Positions 36,545-46,030 of a stretch of DNA of 64,000 bases are shown here, piece by piece. The translations under genes and the position numbers were made by a program. This DNA is from Methanobrevibacter sp. TLL-48-HuF1 (lineage in GTDB: Archaea > Methanobacteriota > Methanobacteria > Methanobacteriales > Methanobacteriaceae). The notes under the pieces are model-generated. The model had not been told where the DNA came from and did no database searches. It worked only from the letters and a program-made list of their open reading frames with translations. The stretch is from the NCBI RefSeq assembly GCF_023617305.1, contig NZ_CP081485.1:527001-591000 (forward strand), read 5' to 3'. Each line of letters starts with the position of its first letter. Position 1 is the first letter of the stretch.

Positions 36545-37942
36545 CTACTCATTTAATGTTTCCATAAGTTGTTTTATAGAATAATCTTCAATATTATCAA
36601 CAACAAGCAATTTATTTAAATCAAAATCAGGATTCAAACTTTTGAATTTGTCAATTAAATCTTTTAATTGATATGGATTTTCAAAATCACCTTTTGGCAA
36701 TAATGTAATATTTTGGAAAATTCCCCCTCTGAAAGATTCATCCAACTTAATAATAACATTTGATGGTCTTTTATTTGGATATAGCTCATCCAATCCACTA
36801 TCAGAAACAATGATTATTTTACTAGCCAGATTCTTAATACTGTTAACTTTATCAACTGTTGAATAGCTATCAAGCAGGCCAAACTCAATTAACTGATTTA
36901 AATCATCCAAATCAATTTCACCACAAACAAGCATAATGGCCACTGCATAAGGCAAACTCTGTTTTAATTCTTCGACATTTTTCGGATTATAATTATCATG
37001 TTTAGCAGCTACATCATATGTTTTGATAATCACATTTCCAATATGCTCATACTCTTCACCTATACTTGCCTTTAGTTTTAAAACAGTATCTATTGAAGAG
37101 TGCAAATGTCTGCAAAACGGATATTTTTTAAAGTAAATGTCTCTGACCCTAACTTTACCCATATTTTTTAGAGCAACATCTAAAGAAAAATCACTATCTG
37201 ACAAAACCATTGTTTTTAAAAAACCTTCATCCCCATCAAAAATTGTTCCGGCACCAGTGAATCCGTTTAAAGCCAAAAATGCAGATATTAATCCATTATA
37301 AACAGCTTTTCCAACATGAAGAACTTTGCCCATACTCCCATTATGGTCAGACTCTAAAAGACCTGCAGCCTGAGTTCCACACAAACCTAAAGCATTTAAT
37401 GTTTGGTTTTCATCAAGATTAAGCAATTTAGAAGCAACAGCACCTGCAACAAATGTTCCAACAGTTCCTGTTGTATGAAATCCATTGTTTCTATGTTGGG
37501 GATTGACAATTTGGCCCATCATTATTCCAACTTCATAACCTGCAATAACCGCTTCTAAAAAAGATTTGCCGTCCAAATCATAAGCTTCACTAATAGCCAA
37601 GGCAGTTGGGAAAATAACTGCACCCAAATGAATTTGTGCTCCTCTATGACCATCATCCAATTCCAAAACATGAGCTGAAATACCATTTAAAAAACCTGCA
37701 TTCAGCAGATTTGTTTTAAAATTGGGCATACCAATAACAGAAGATTCCAGCTCAAACTCCATATTTCCAAAAAATAGTTCACTAATCGTATTGAAAGCTA
37801 TTCTAGAAGATTCTTCATTTACTCCCCTATATGTAACTCCAAAAAAATCAATAAATGCTGCTTTTACCACATTAAGGGTTTCTTTTGATGCCTGTTCATA
37901 ACGATAATTTGAAATAAATTTGGAAATATTTTGTAAAAACAT
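36545..37942 (-). CDS. MmgE/PrpD-family dehydratase or decarboxylase
   Basis: A 465-residue MmgE/PrpD protein. Conserved elements: H-V-L-E-L-D-D-G-H (91-99), G-F-H-T-T-G-T-V-G-T-F, H-V-G-K-A-V-Y-N-G-L, and K-K-Y-P-F-C-R-H-L-H. Family members include 2-methylcitrate dehydratase, cis-aconitate decarboxylase and iminodisuccinate epimerase, all acting on di- or tricarboxylates. AGGTGT lies 5-6 bases before the ATG. Lies between a membrane pair and the U32-like gene on one transcript. Confidence 0.88.
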   Translation of the reverse strand: MFLQNISKFISNYRYEQASKETLNVVKAAFIDFFGVTYRGVNEESSRIAFNTISELFFGNMEFELESSVIGMPNFKTNLLNAGFLNGISAHVLELDDGHRGAQIHLGAVIFPTALAISEAYDLDGKSFLEAVIAGYEVGIMMGQIVNPQHRNNGFHTTGTVGTFVAGAVASKLLNLDENQTLNALGLCGTQAAGLLESDHNGSMGKVLHVGKAVYNGLISAFLALNGFTGAGTIFDGDEGFLKTMVLSDSDFSLDVALKNMGKVRVRDIYFKKYPFCRHLHSSIDTVLKLKASIGEEYEHIGNVIIKTYDVAAKHDNYNPKNVEELKQSLPYAVAIMLVCGEIDLDDLNQLIEFGLLDSYSTVDKVNSIKNLASKIIIVSDSGLDELYPNKRPSNVIIKLDESFRGGIFQNITLLPKGDFENPYQLKDLIDKFKSLNPDFDLNKLLVVDNIEDYSIKQLMETLNE

Positions 37943-38006
37943 AAAACACCTTAATAATTAAATTGTAAAAATAGTCTTAAATAGTTAACTTAAATGGTGT
38001 TAAAAA

Positions 38007-38498
38007 TTAACACCAAGGTGTACCGCTTAGAACTAAAACTATGTGTGCAATTAATGCAGATCCAAGGTAAGTTCCAGTAATGATACAAATAGTTACTATC
38101 ATACCTCTCCAACCCATAGCCTTGAACTGATCCCAGTTTTTACCAATACCAATACCTACATATGCCAAAAACACGGTTACAATAGACAATAACTCTACTT
38201 GTCCCACATATTTAACTACAAATGGAGAAGTCGGCACCATAGGTAGGGAAACTGCAATACCAATAAGACTTATGTAAATAATTGAAGAGACATTAAATGG
38301 CAAATATCTCTCAAGCAATAAACCTGCCAAAGTTATAATAGATAAAATCAACATTCCAACAAGGGAATCAGATATCGGATGTTTATAACCTATCCAATTT
38401 CCGACAACTGTGATAACTGAAAATATAACCAATAATAAAATCCAATTAGTTATACCATGTGTTGAAACTGTTTCTGAACCGTCAATTACATCAACCAT
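38007..38498 (-). CDS. Membrane protein, small subunit of putative DUF3100 transporter
   Basis: A 163-residue protein with about five helices and little else. Its start codon overlaps the stop of the DUF3100 gene (TAATG), with GGGGAGG upstream, so the two are translationally coupled and probably form one complex. Motifs G-I-G-I-G-K-N-W-D-Q-F-K and S-G-T-P-W-C at the C-terminus. No named family recognised with confidence. Confidence 0.75.
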   Translation of the reverse strand: MVDVIDGSETVSTHGITNWILLLVIFSVITVVGNWIGYKHPISDSLVGMLILSIITLAGLLLERYLPFNVSSIIYISLIGIAVSLPMVPTSPFVVKYVGQVELLSIVTVFLAYVGIGIGKNWDQFKAMGWRGMIVTICIITGTYLGSALIAHIVLVLSGTPWC

Positions 38499-39409
38499 TA
38501 TTCTTCCTCCCCTAAATGAGAAACAGGAGTTTCTCTCCCAATTTTAGGTTCAAGCCAAGCATATAATTTTTGAGCTAATGGAATAGCTAAAAATATACAG
38601 AAATAAATTCCAACACAGAAGGAAATTAAATTACTGAATCCTGCAAATGCCTGAATATTTGTACTCATACTTGCCGGGAAAGCACTTAACAATGGAGCCA
38701 ATGCAGCTGCATTCATACTTGCACTGCCTACCCCTGTTGCCATTGCAAATGCATATGGATGAAGTGGTAAAACTGATACACATAAACATGACAGAAAACT
38801 GATGTATAACGTTCCAATAACAGTTCCAATAATAAATACTGTTAAAACTCCCCTAGTTTCTGCAGAATCAAATCCAAATTTATCAATAACAACTGCCACA
38901 TTGGTTTCACGACCAATAGAATTAGTCATACCAATAGTTTCTTTTTTAAATCCTAAAAGCAATGCCACAGGAAGTGCTAAAAATACAGTTCCCAAATTAC
39001 CAAACTCCTGTAAAACTAAAGCAGGGCCAACATCAAGTAAAATATGGAATGATTGACCACTAGCTACTGCTAATTTTGCAAGCAAAGGTCCTATAAATAA
39101 CAGCATTGCACTTTCTGCAATTTTAGATTGTTTTTTAGTAATCCATTTAACTGGTTTTAATAAGAACAAAGCCAAACCAAGAACCATTGCATATAACAAC
39201 GGCATAATTACAACACAAATATCTTTTGTAAGATTGAATTCAACGGGCCCTATAAATTCGGAAATAATAACCAATAAAAGCACAGTAATATGTAATTTAT
39301 AATCTTTCCATGGTGCTTTCTTTAAAATAGTTTTATCAGTCTTATCACGATATATGTGTTCTGTCCCCTTAACTTTTTCGTTTTTATCAGTAATCTGCGC
39401 CCACTCCAA
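38498..39409 (-). CDS. DUF3100-type membrane transporter, large subunit
   Basis: A 303-residue membrane protein with eight to nine helices, matching the pattern I know for DUF3100 proteins: G-M-T-N-S-I-G-R-E-T-N-V-A-V-V and A-T-G-V-G-S-A-S-M-N-A-A-A-L-A-P. The residue pattern resembles anion/carboxylate transporters. The start is TTG 39409; no ATG or GTG is in range. It heads an operon of carboxylate enzymes, so import of the pathway substrate is the likely role. Upstream lie two copies of a 16-base repeat. Confidence 0.78.
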   Translation of the reverse strand: MEWAQITDKNEKVKGTEHIYRDKTDKTILKKAPWKDYKLHITVLLLVIISEFIGPVEFNLTKDICVVIMPLLYAMVLGLALFLLKPVKWITKKQSKIAESAMLLFIGPLLAKLAVASGQSFHILLDVGPALVLQEFGNLGTVFLALPVALLLGFKKETIGMTNSIGRETNVAVVIDKFGFDSAETRGVLTVFIIGTVIGTLYISFLSCLCVSVLPLHPYAFAMATGVGSASMNAAALAPLLSAFPASMSTNIQAFAGFSNLISFCVGIYFCIFLAIPLAQKLYAWLEPKIGRETPVSHLGEEE

Positions 39410-39473
39410 CCTATTTTATAAATAGCATATCAAAATATCTATTACTAATACATAATTCAACCTATTATATAAA
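39407..39473 (-). promoter_or_regulatory. Promoter region of the carboxylate operon with a 16-bp direct repeat
   Basis: TTTATA[AT]AATAGGTTG occurs on the minus strand at 39422-39407 (overlapping the TTG start) and at 39473-39458, one mismatch, 51 bases apart. The distal copy has a TATA box that would start transcription near 39440. The proximal copy covers the start codon, a position suited to repression. Confidence 0.45.
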
Positions 39474-39615
39474 TTAATACTATTCCAAGCTCAAAAATTC
39501 CTTTAATAGGAACAAAAACCCTTAAAAATTAAGATAAAATTCACAAAATAAGAACGATGAAATAAAGAATCAGAGTTAATAAAAATAAAAAATAAAAATA
39601 GATAATAGTTAATTT

Positions 39616-40863
39616 CTATAAATCCATCCTACAAATAGGTTTTGACAAATGACGCCTAGCAGAAACTGGTGTTTCATAAAACTGACAATTTTTTAATTTT
39701 CTGAAAATTTTAATAGGAACTTTTTTATTATCATTAATTTTATTTCCGCATTTTTTACATTTAAATCCCTTATTTTTTCCAGCAGAAGTCATTCTTTTTC
39801 CACATTCACAAATAGGATTTTTATATTCAATATCATTTAATTTAACAACTTGAAACTTTTCAATGTTAAATGTATTTTGTTCCCCAATCCCCCCAAAGAG
39901 TTTAATAACATCCCCAGGTCTTAAATCAGATACAATTTTTCTGAAGTTTTTTGTTGGTTCATAAGCTCCACATTCAATCTCCCCAGAATCATCAAAGATA
40001 TAAAAGAACATATGACCACCATCAATAACACGCGGTTTATTTTTGACAGTTCCCACTACTTCATAACATCCAAATTGTTTCATACTCTTTATATCATCTG
40101 TTTTTTGAATGTGCATATCTGTATGCTGATTAGTTTTAAAAATACAGTAATTTTCTATAGGTTCTTCAACTTGAACTATTTCTTTAGCCTTCTTAAGAGC
40201 GCCAACAGTATTTGATCTAATACCATACAAAACAGGACATGGAGTTTTAGGTTCAATAGCTATATAATCTTCACCATAATCAACATTCTCAAAAGTTTCA
40301 GGATAAGTTTCCCTATCCATCAAATAAACTGAATCATAATCAATGTGTCTTTTAGTACCATAATTTTCAGGTATTCTGTAAGCTAATAATTCATAAGTAA
40401 AATCATCTAAAGGCAGTCCAATAGCTGCAATGGATCCGATAATTCCCCTTCCTTTTTTAAATTTATGAAGTTCACAGCCAATAGAATTTCCAAATTCTTC
40501 AGCTTCCATAATTGTAATAAATGAATAAATAGCCCTAAATGAATAATCAGCCATTTCTTCAGTTATTTCACCATCATAAAATACAACACCGGGATTTGTA
40601 TTATCACAGTCAAACATAGCTAATTTTTCCACTTCATCTAAAACTATTTTCTTAGCTAAATCAACTTTATCATCATTTAATATTTTAAAAGCAACGCCGC
40701 CGTTTCCCCGTGTTTTGAATCTTGCAAATGGATTTAATCTAATTAAACGAGGATAACCAACAATTTCAATACCTACTTCCTTTAATTTATCAATAATATG
40801 GCAGGCCAAATAAGTAGTACACATACCATCTGGAGAGTCAGTATCATCAATCCCAATATGCAA
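39616..40863 (-). CDS. tiaS: tRNA(Ile2) 2-agmatinylcytidine synthetase TiaS
   Basis: About 415 residues. TiaS attaches agmatine to C34 of tRNA-Ile2 so that it reads AUA. Visible: H-I-G-I-D-D-T-D-S-P-D-G-M-C-T-T-Y at the N-terminus, R-G-N-G-G-V-A kinase-like loop, an OB fold (about 270-350) and a C-terminal zinc ribbon (C-E-C-G-K-R-M, C-K-K-C-G-N-K). The start is uncertain: GTG 40881 forms part of a GGTGAT ribosome binding site, while TTG 40863 fits the usual family N-terminus. Confidence 0.93.
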   Translation of the reverse strand: MHIGIDDTDSPDGMCTTYLACHIIDKLKEVGIEIVGYPRLIRLNPFARFKTRGNGGVAFKILNDDKVDLAKKIVLDEVEKLAMFDCDNTNPGVVFYDGEITEEMADYSFRAIYSFITIMEAEEFGNSIGCELHKFKKGRGIIGSIAAIGLPLDDFTYELLAYRIPENYGTKRHIDYDSVYLMDRETYPETFENVDYGEDYIAIEPKTPCPVLYGIRSNTVGALKKAKEIVQVEEPIENYCIFKTNQHTDMHIQKTDDIKSMKQFGCYEVVGTVKNKPRVIDGGHMFFYIFDDSGEIECGAYEPTKNFRKIVSDLRPGDVIKLFGGIGEQNTFNIEKFQVVKLNDIEYKNPICECGKRMTSAGKNKGFKCKKCGNKINDNKKVPIKIFRKLKNCQFYETPVSARRHLSKPICRMDL

Positions 40864-40942
40864 ATATTTAATTAAAATCACCTATTATTAATATTATAAA
40901 CAACTATAATATAAACATATATTTACATAGAGGGATTAAATT

Positions 40943-41884
40943 ATGTTAAATCGAAGTAAAATGTTACAAGAAATAGATAATTTATTAACCTCTGAAGGTT
41001 ATAAAACATCTAACATTTACGACCAAGGATCATTTGACCTTGTAGCTCGTAAGAACTTATTAATTTTACTTTTAAAAACTTTTTTAAATATTGACAGTAT
41101 TACTGAAGCCACAGCTCATGAAATGAAACAATTAGCTAATATCTTCCTTGCTTCCCCCATTATAATTGGTGAAAAATCAAGAAACGGTATTTTAGAAGAA
41201 GGAGTAATCTATGAAAGATATGATGTTCCTGCTATAAGCTTTGAAACTCTGAAAAATATGCTGCTTTACAATGAATATCCTGAAATCCTTGCAGACAGAG
41301 GAGGATACTTTGTTAAAGTTGACGGTAATGTTATAAAGCAATACAGAGAAGAATATTCATTATCATTAAAAGATTTAGCTGATTTGGCTCATGTATCAAG
41401 AGCAACAATGTATAAATATGAAAATGAAATTGTCAGAGCCAATACAGAAACAGCTATGATTCTCGAAGAAATACTAAATACAAAAGTAACATTGGATATT
41501 GATTTATTAAAACCGACCATAAGCGAAGATATTGAATACAGTAATGTTGAAGGAGCAGATGATTTATCCAAACTTGGTTACGGTATTTTATCTACAAATA
41601 AAAGTCCTTTTGATGCTGTAGCAAAAATGAAAAGCTCAAAAGACAAATCATCATTATTAACTAATGTTGAGAAAAACAGAAGTGAAAAAACTTTAAAAAG
41701 AATGGCTATCCCATTAAAAGATTTGTCAATGATTACATCTTCGGAACCTGTTTTTATAATAAATAATGACAAAATAAAAGATTCACTTGGAACCATTCCT
41801 GTGATTAAATCCTGGGAATTGAAAGAATTTGAAAATCCTTCTGAATTATTGAAAATTATTAGAGAAAGAAAAGACAACTTGTGA
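40943..41884 (+). CDS. Archaeal HTH-type transcriptional regulator
   Basis: A 313-residue protein with an XRE/Cro-type HTH in the middle (about 130-180: R-E-E-Y-S-L-S-L-K-D-L-A-D-L-A-H-V-S-R-A-T-M-Y-K-Y-E). The N-terminal domain (1-115) and C-terminal domain (205-313) are those of the conserved euryarchaeal family of putative HTH regulators. Targets unknown. Upstream it is divergent from tiaS, and it is followed after 4 bases by the next gene. Confidence 0.88.
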   Translation: MLNRSKMLQEIDNLLTSEGYKTSNIYDQGSFDLVARKNLLILLLKTFLNIDSITEATAHEMKQLANIFLASPIIIGEKSRNGILEEGVIYERYDVPAISFETLKNMLLYNEYPEILADRGGYFVKVDGNVIKQYREEYSLSLKDLADLAHVSRATMYKYENEIVRANTETAMILEEILNTKVTLDIDLLKPTISEDIEYSNVEGADDLSKLGYGILSTNKSPFDAVAKMKSSKDKSSLLTNVEKNRSEKTLKRMAIPLKDLSMITSSEPVFIINNDKIKDSLGTIPVIKSWELKEFENPSELLKIIRERKDNL

Positions 41885-41888
41885 TAAT

Positions 41889-42287
41889 ATGGTAGAAAAC
41901 TTAAAAATTGAAGGAATAAAAGATTATCCTATTAAATGGATTTGTAACTTTAGAGGGCAAAAAGCTATTGGAATTTGCGGATATTCTCAAAAAATAGCTA
42001 TGTTTGCAGCAGATTCAAGAGTCTCAAAGATTCTTGAAGATATTGTAATCGGAACAAAAGAAGAACTTGAAGGCTACGGCTGCGAAGAAAAAGACAGATG
42101 CTGCAACTTTGAATGTGAATTTTGTAAAATTAATCCAAGACAATACCTGCAAATTACTGGCAAAAAACCTTCAAATAAAAACATTAAAGAATTAGAGCAA
42201 GGTTTGGAAAGTTTAAACCTTGAAATCAAACAAAAAAATCTAGTTCCATTTGACAACTATGAAATAGTAGATTTTAAGGAAGATTAA
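41889..42287 (+). CDS. Cysteine-cluster protein of unknown function
   Basis: A 132-residue protein with six cysteines in a tight group (C-E-E-K-D-R-C-C-N-F-E-C-E-F-C, about residues 59-75), suggesting a zinc or iron-sulfur site, and a C-terminal helical segment. No family recognised. Starts 4 bases after the HTH regulator, with GTGATAAT before the ATG, so it is probably in the same operon. It overlaps the convergent gene at 42284 by 4 bases. Confidence 0.7.
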   Translation: MVENLKIEGIKDYPIKWICNFRGQKAIGICGYSQKIAMFAADSRVSKILEDIVIGTKEELEGYGCEEKDRCCNFECEFCKINPRQYLQITGKKPSNKNIKELEQGLESLNLEIKQKNLVPFDNYEIVDFKED

Positions 42288-43078
42288 ATATTTTTCAATA
42301 TTGTAACATCTTCCACAACTTCTTTTTTACTAGCTACACCAAAAGTCACCAAATCAACATAATCCAAAGTATTTAAAAAATCAAATGCTTCAGCAGGCTT
42401 TAAAATCCCTGCTGCCAAAATACGAGTCGCTATTATTTTTTTATCCAATTTTTCAATTTTAGCTTTGAATTCCAGTCTTTCTTTTGGTAAAAATGAAGGA
42501 ATATCCATCATATAAGCCAGTTTATTTATAGGAATCATATAATAATCAAATAAATCCAAAATTGAATGATTTATAAGCAGATCTGTAGTTTTATTTGGAA
42601 ATGCAGTTATTAACCCAGATGCTGCAGAGGTATCATTAATCTGAGATAAAATATTTGAAGTCAGATTCCAGTCATAGCCGTCAACAATAAACTCATCAAC
42701 AAGCATTAAAGGACAATTATAATTCTTGAATAATTCAATATCATCTTCCCAATCCACTTCTTTAGCTACATCATAATTGGGATTCATATAATCCACATCA
42801 GATTTGCCAACAGTAGCTACAACATCCATGTTACAGCCTTCATCTAAAGCTATGTCAAATCCTTTAATTAATGCATCATCATTAACTAAATTAATAGCTC
42901 TAACTCCATTATTATAAGACTCAACAATAATATCTGCTATTGCATCAGGATTTCTATGCAAATCCAAATCATACAATCTGGATCTGTGGCCAAAATAAGG
43001 TTCAGCTATAAAAGGAGCATTACCTAAGATTATTCTGGGAACTGATTTGTTTTTAAATTCAAAATCATCTTGAAAAAT
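42284..43078 (-). CDS. Predicted TIM-barrel protein of unknown function, start codon unclear
   Basis: The canonical-start part is 230 residues from TTG 42976. The same frame runs on upstream with well-formed protein (F-Q-D-D-F-E-F, V-P-R-I-I-L-G-N-A-P-F, E-P-Y-F-G-H-R-S-R) right up to the TAA stop of the YbjQ gene at 43096-43094, without any ATG, GTG or TTG. GGTTGTGAT near 43084-43092 is a possible ribosome binding site, and ATT 43078 the closest start-like codon, which I use here. The sequence pattern (alternating strands and helices, A-T-V-G-K-S-D, I-L-A-A-G-I-L-K-P) suggests a TIM barrel. Function unknown. Confidence 0.6.
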   Translation of the reverse strand: MFQDDFEFKNKSVPRIILGNAPFIAEPYFGHRSRLYDLDLHRNPDAIADIIVESYNNGVRAINLVNDDALIKGFDIALDEGCNMDVVATVGKSDVDYMNPNYDVAKEVDWEDDIELFKNYNCPLMLVDEFIVDGYDWNLTSNILSQINDTSAASGLITAFPNKTTDLLINHSILDLFDYYMIPINKLAYMMDIPSFLPKERLEFKAKIEKLDKKIIATRILAAGILKPAEAFDFLNTLDYVDLVTFGVASKKEVVEDVTILKNI

Positions 43079-43093
43079 AAAATCACAACCAAA

Positions 43094-43435
43094 TTATTCT
43101 TCTTTTACAGCTACAACAGCAGTCCCATAAGCAAGAATCTCCTGCATAACATTGGAAATATCATTAGAATCAAAACGCACTGCTACAATAGCATTTCCGC
43201 CTAATTGTTTAGCATGCTCAATTAATCTTTCCAATGCTTCATCTCTGGAATCTTCCATCATAGAAACATATTCCTTAATTTCCCCACCTACTAAAGAGCG
43301 TAAACCAGCAGATACCTGCCCTCCTACACCTCTACTTCTAACAGTTAAACCATATACAAAACCTTTTGTTTCAACAATTTTAAAACCAGGTATTTCATTT
43401 GCAGTTGCTATTGGAAACTCATTTACAGATACCAT
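43094..43435 (-). CDS. YbjQ/UPF0145-family protein
   Basis: A 113-residue YbjQ-family protein: G-F-V-Y-G-L-T-V-R-S-R-G, L-R-S-L-V-G-G-E-I-K-E-Y, helix with D-E-A-L-E-R-L, and G-G-N-A-I-V-A-V-R-F ending I-L-A-Y-G-T-A-V-V. Function of the family unknown. It is the third YbjQ-type protein in the window. Its TAA is followed in the same frame by the next gene. Confidence 0.9.
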   Translation of the reverse strand: MVSVNEFPIATANEIPGFKIVETKGFVYGLTVRSRGVGGQVSAGLRSLVGGEIKEYVSMMEDSRDEALERLIEHAKQLGGNAIVAVRFDSNDISNVMQEILAYGTAVVAVKEE

Positions 43436-43577
43436 AATAAAAACCTCATAAATATAGGCAAAATAATTAAAATTTTAAATATTAAGAAATATAAAATTTT
43501 AATCAGTATTTATTTTATTAATTTATAAATTTAATAAATTTTTCCAATAAATAAAATCAAATCAAAATGGTGAAATA

Positions 43578-45152
43578 ATGAAAGTACTTGTTGCAGATGC
43601 AATTAATGAAAAAGGTATTGAAAATTTGAAGGAGGCTGCAGAAGTCGTTGTAGATACTACAATTACTCCTGAAGAATTAGCAAATACAATTCATGAATAT
43701 GAAGGTATTATCGTAAGAAGTAGGACAAAACTTACTAAAGAAGTTATTGACAAAGCAGACAATCTTAAAATAATCGCAAGAGCAGGTGTTGGAGTAGACA
43801 ATATTGATTTAAATGCCGCTACTGAAAAAGGTATTATGGTAGTTAACTCTCCAGAATCAACTTCAATTACTGTAGCAGAACACACTATGGGATTATTACT
43901 CAGTCTTGCCCGTAAATCAGCAATTGCAGATAAATCTGTAAAAGAAGGCAAATGGGAAAAGAAAAAATTTATGGGTGTTGAACTTAGAAACAAAACCCTC
44001 GGTGTAATCGGAATGGGTAGAATCGGTTCACAGGTTGTAAACAGATGTAAAGCATTTGAAATGGATGCTGTAGCATACGATCCATACTTGCCTGAAGAAG
44101 TAGCTGCTCAAATGGGTGTGGAATTAACTGATTTGGAAACTGTCCTTAAAAAAGCTGATTTCATTACAATTCACGTACCTCTTACTCCAGAAACAAAACA
44201 TTTAATCTCTACAAAAGAGTTCGAAATAATGAAAAACACAGCATTTATTGCAAACTGTGCACGTGGTGGAATCATAGATGAAGATGCATTATATGAAGCA
44301 TTGTCCAATGATAAAATTGGAGGAGCGGCTTTAGATGTATATGAAGAAGAACCTCCAGCTAAAGACTGCAAATTATTCGAACTTGACAATATTGTATTAA
44401 CTCCACATATTGCAGCTTCAACTAAAGAAGCACAAAGAGATGCTGCAATCATTGTAGCTGATGAAATTATCGATTTAATCAACGGAGGAACACCTCAAAA
44501 TGTATTAAACCTCCCACGTATCGACAGAAACACCTATCAGGAAGTAACTCCTTACTTAGAATTATGTGAAAAATTAGGTAGTTTCATCTCACAAGCAGTA
44601 AACGGAAAAATTAAAGAAATTGAAGTTATTTACTCCGGAGAATTATCCAAAATCGACAATCTTGAAATGTTAACCAGAACTGTACTTCAGGGAGCAGTAA
44701 ATCCATTTTTAAGCTCACCAGTTACTGCAGTAAATGCTTCCATTGTAGCTAAAAACAGAGGAATCATTGTAACTGAAGGCAAAACTGAAAATTCAAAAGG
44801 ATATGATTCCTTAATTAAAGTAACTGCAAAAAGTGAAGATGATGAATTCTCTGCAGAAGGAACTACCTTACACGACCCTAAAATCTTAAAAGTAAATGAC
44901 TACTGGGTAGATGTAAAACCTGAAGGCCACATGTTCATAGCTAAATATGAAGATGTGCCTGGAAGCATCGGTAAAATTGGCACAGCATTAGGTGAATACG
45001 GAATAAACATCGGAATCATGCAAGTGGGAAGAGATGAAAAAGGCGGAAGAGCTATTATGATCTTAACTCTTGATAAAGAAATTCCAAAAGAAGTAATAAA
45101 AGGAATCCAAGACTTAGACAATGTCTATGATGCTATTGGATTAGAATTATAA
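43578..45152 (+). CDS. serA: D-3-phosphoglycerate dehydrogenase
   Basis: A 524-residue SerA, oxidising 3-phosphoglycerate to phosphohydroxypyruvate with NAD in serine synthesis. NAD-binding G-M-G-R-I-G at 145-150, catalytic Arg in C-A-R-G-G-I-I-D, Glu in Y-E-E-E-P-P, and His in L-T-P-H-I-A-A-S-T. It has the long type 1 architecture with an intervening domain (about 320-445) and a C-terminal ACT domain (about 452-524) for serine feedback. GGTGA precedes the ATG. Confidence 0.96.
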   Translation: MKVLVADAINEKGIENLKEAAEVVVDTTITPEELANTIHEYEGIIVRSRTKLTKEVIDKADNLKIIARAGVGVDNIDLNAATEKGIMVVNSPESTSITVAEHTMGLLLSLARKSAIADKSVKEGKWEKKKFMGVELRNKTLGVIGMGRIGSQVVNRCKAFEMDAVAYDPYLPEEVAAQMGVELTDLETVLKKADFITIHVPLTPETKHLISTKEFEIMKNTAFIANCARGGIIDEDALYEALSNDKIGGAALDVYEEEPPAKDCKLFELDNIVLTPHIAASTKEAQRDAAIIVADEIIDLINGGTPQNVLNLPRIDRNTYQEVTPYLELCEKLGSFISQAVNGKIKEIEVIYSGELSKIDNLEMLTRTVLQGAVNPFLSSPVTAVNASIVAKNRGIIVTEGKTENSKGYDSLIKVTAKSEDDEFSAEGTTLHDPKILKVNDYWVDVKPEGHMFIAKYEDVPGSIGKIGTALGEYGINIGIMQVGRDEKGGRAIMILTLDKEIPKEVIKGIQDLDNVYDAIGLEL

Positions 45153-45403
45153 TAAAAAACAATTATTTCACCATATTGTTTTTTATTTTTTTATTCTTTA
45201 AATTATCACTTAAAAAACACCATAATAAAAATCATCCTGAAAAATCCCCCCCAACTTTCTCAATTAAAGAGTGCTCTACATTAAAGTTGTTAAATGTAAT
45301 CTTCGGGACTGTTCATATTATTATTTTCTATCAAACATCAAAATTAATAGTTTTATCTAATACTCCAATACACATTTATATTAAATTACATGTCTTTTTT
45401 ATT

Positions 45404-46030
45404 TTAATAATCCCTAAAATTCTCTTCAATGTAATGATCATAGTCTATTTCAATCCAATTATACATATCCCAATGTCCTGTAGCTTCACAATATTCCCGA
45501 GTAACTCTATCTAAAGCTTTACCTTCATCTGTTTCACCAGGATTCATAAAAGTATTCCCCCTACCAAATGCCATCCACATTTCCCTATGTGTTTTTTCCA
45601 ATTCACGATAATAATATCTAACCATTTCATTATCATCAAATTTCAATGCACTAAAATCATAAGGATTAGATAAATGCTCAGTATCATTTATTATCTCTTC
45701 TGCATGCTCTAAAAAATAATCAACATTTAATCCTCCAACAGGACGCATATCTGAATAATCATCAATTTCAGGAGTACTATTTTCATCAATAAATTCTGAA
45801 TATTCCGGATTATCTTTAACCCATTGTCTGAAGTCTTCAAAATCTTCATCTATTGAAATATGTCTTTTTGAATAGATTTCATCCATTGTTTTTTCATATA
45901 ATCCTTTTTCTTTCAAAAAATCATACCAATTAGACAAATTTATAGCCATCCTCACAATAGATGGAAGGTATCCTGGGTATTTTTCTAATTCTGAGGATTT
46001 ATCTTTTATTCTATCATAATACCATTGCAT
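45404..46030 (-). CDS. Acidic orphan protein
   Basis: A 208-residue, Asp/Glu/Tyr-rich soluble protein with W-Y-D-F-L-K-E-K-G, D-M-R-P-V-G-G-L-N-V-D-Y and H-W-D-M-Y-N-W-I-E-I. No membrane segment, no signal, no family recognised. GAGAAGAT precedes the ATG weakly. It stands alone between serA (convergent) and a 450-base gap. Confidence 0.65.
   Translation of the reverse strand: MQWYYDRIKDKSSELEKYPGYLPSIVRMAINLSNWYDFLKEKGLYEKTMDEIYSKRHISIDEDFEDFRQWVKDNPEYSEFIDENSTPEIDDYSDMRPVGGLNVDYFLEHAEEIINDTEHLSNPYDFSALKFDDNEMVRYYYRELEKTHREMWMAFGRGNTFMNPGETDEGKALDRVTREYCEATGHWDMYNWIEIDYDHYIEENFRDY

Noticed and set aside
45176-45514. 112-codon plus-strand frame after serA
   Set aside because: Hydrophobic low-complexity translation of T-rich terminator DNA, overlaps the 45404-46030 gene, no ribosome binding site.
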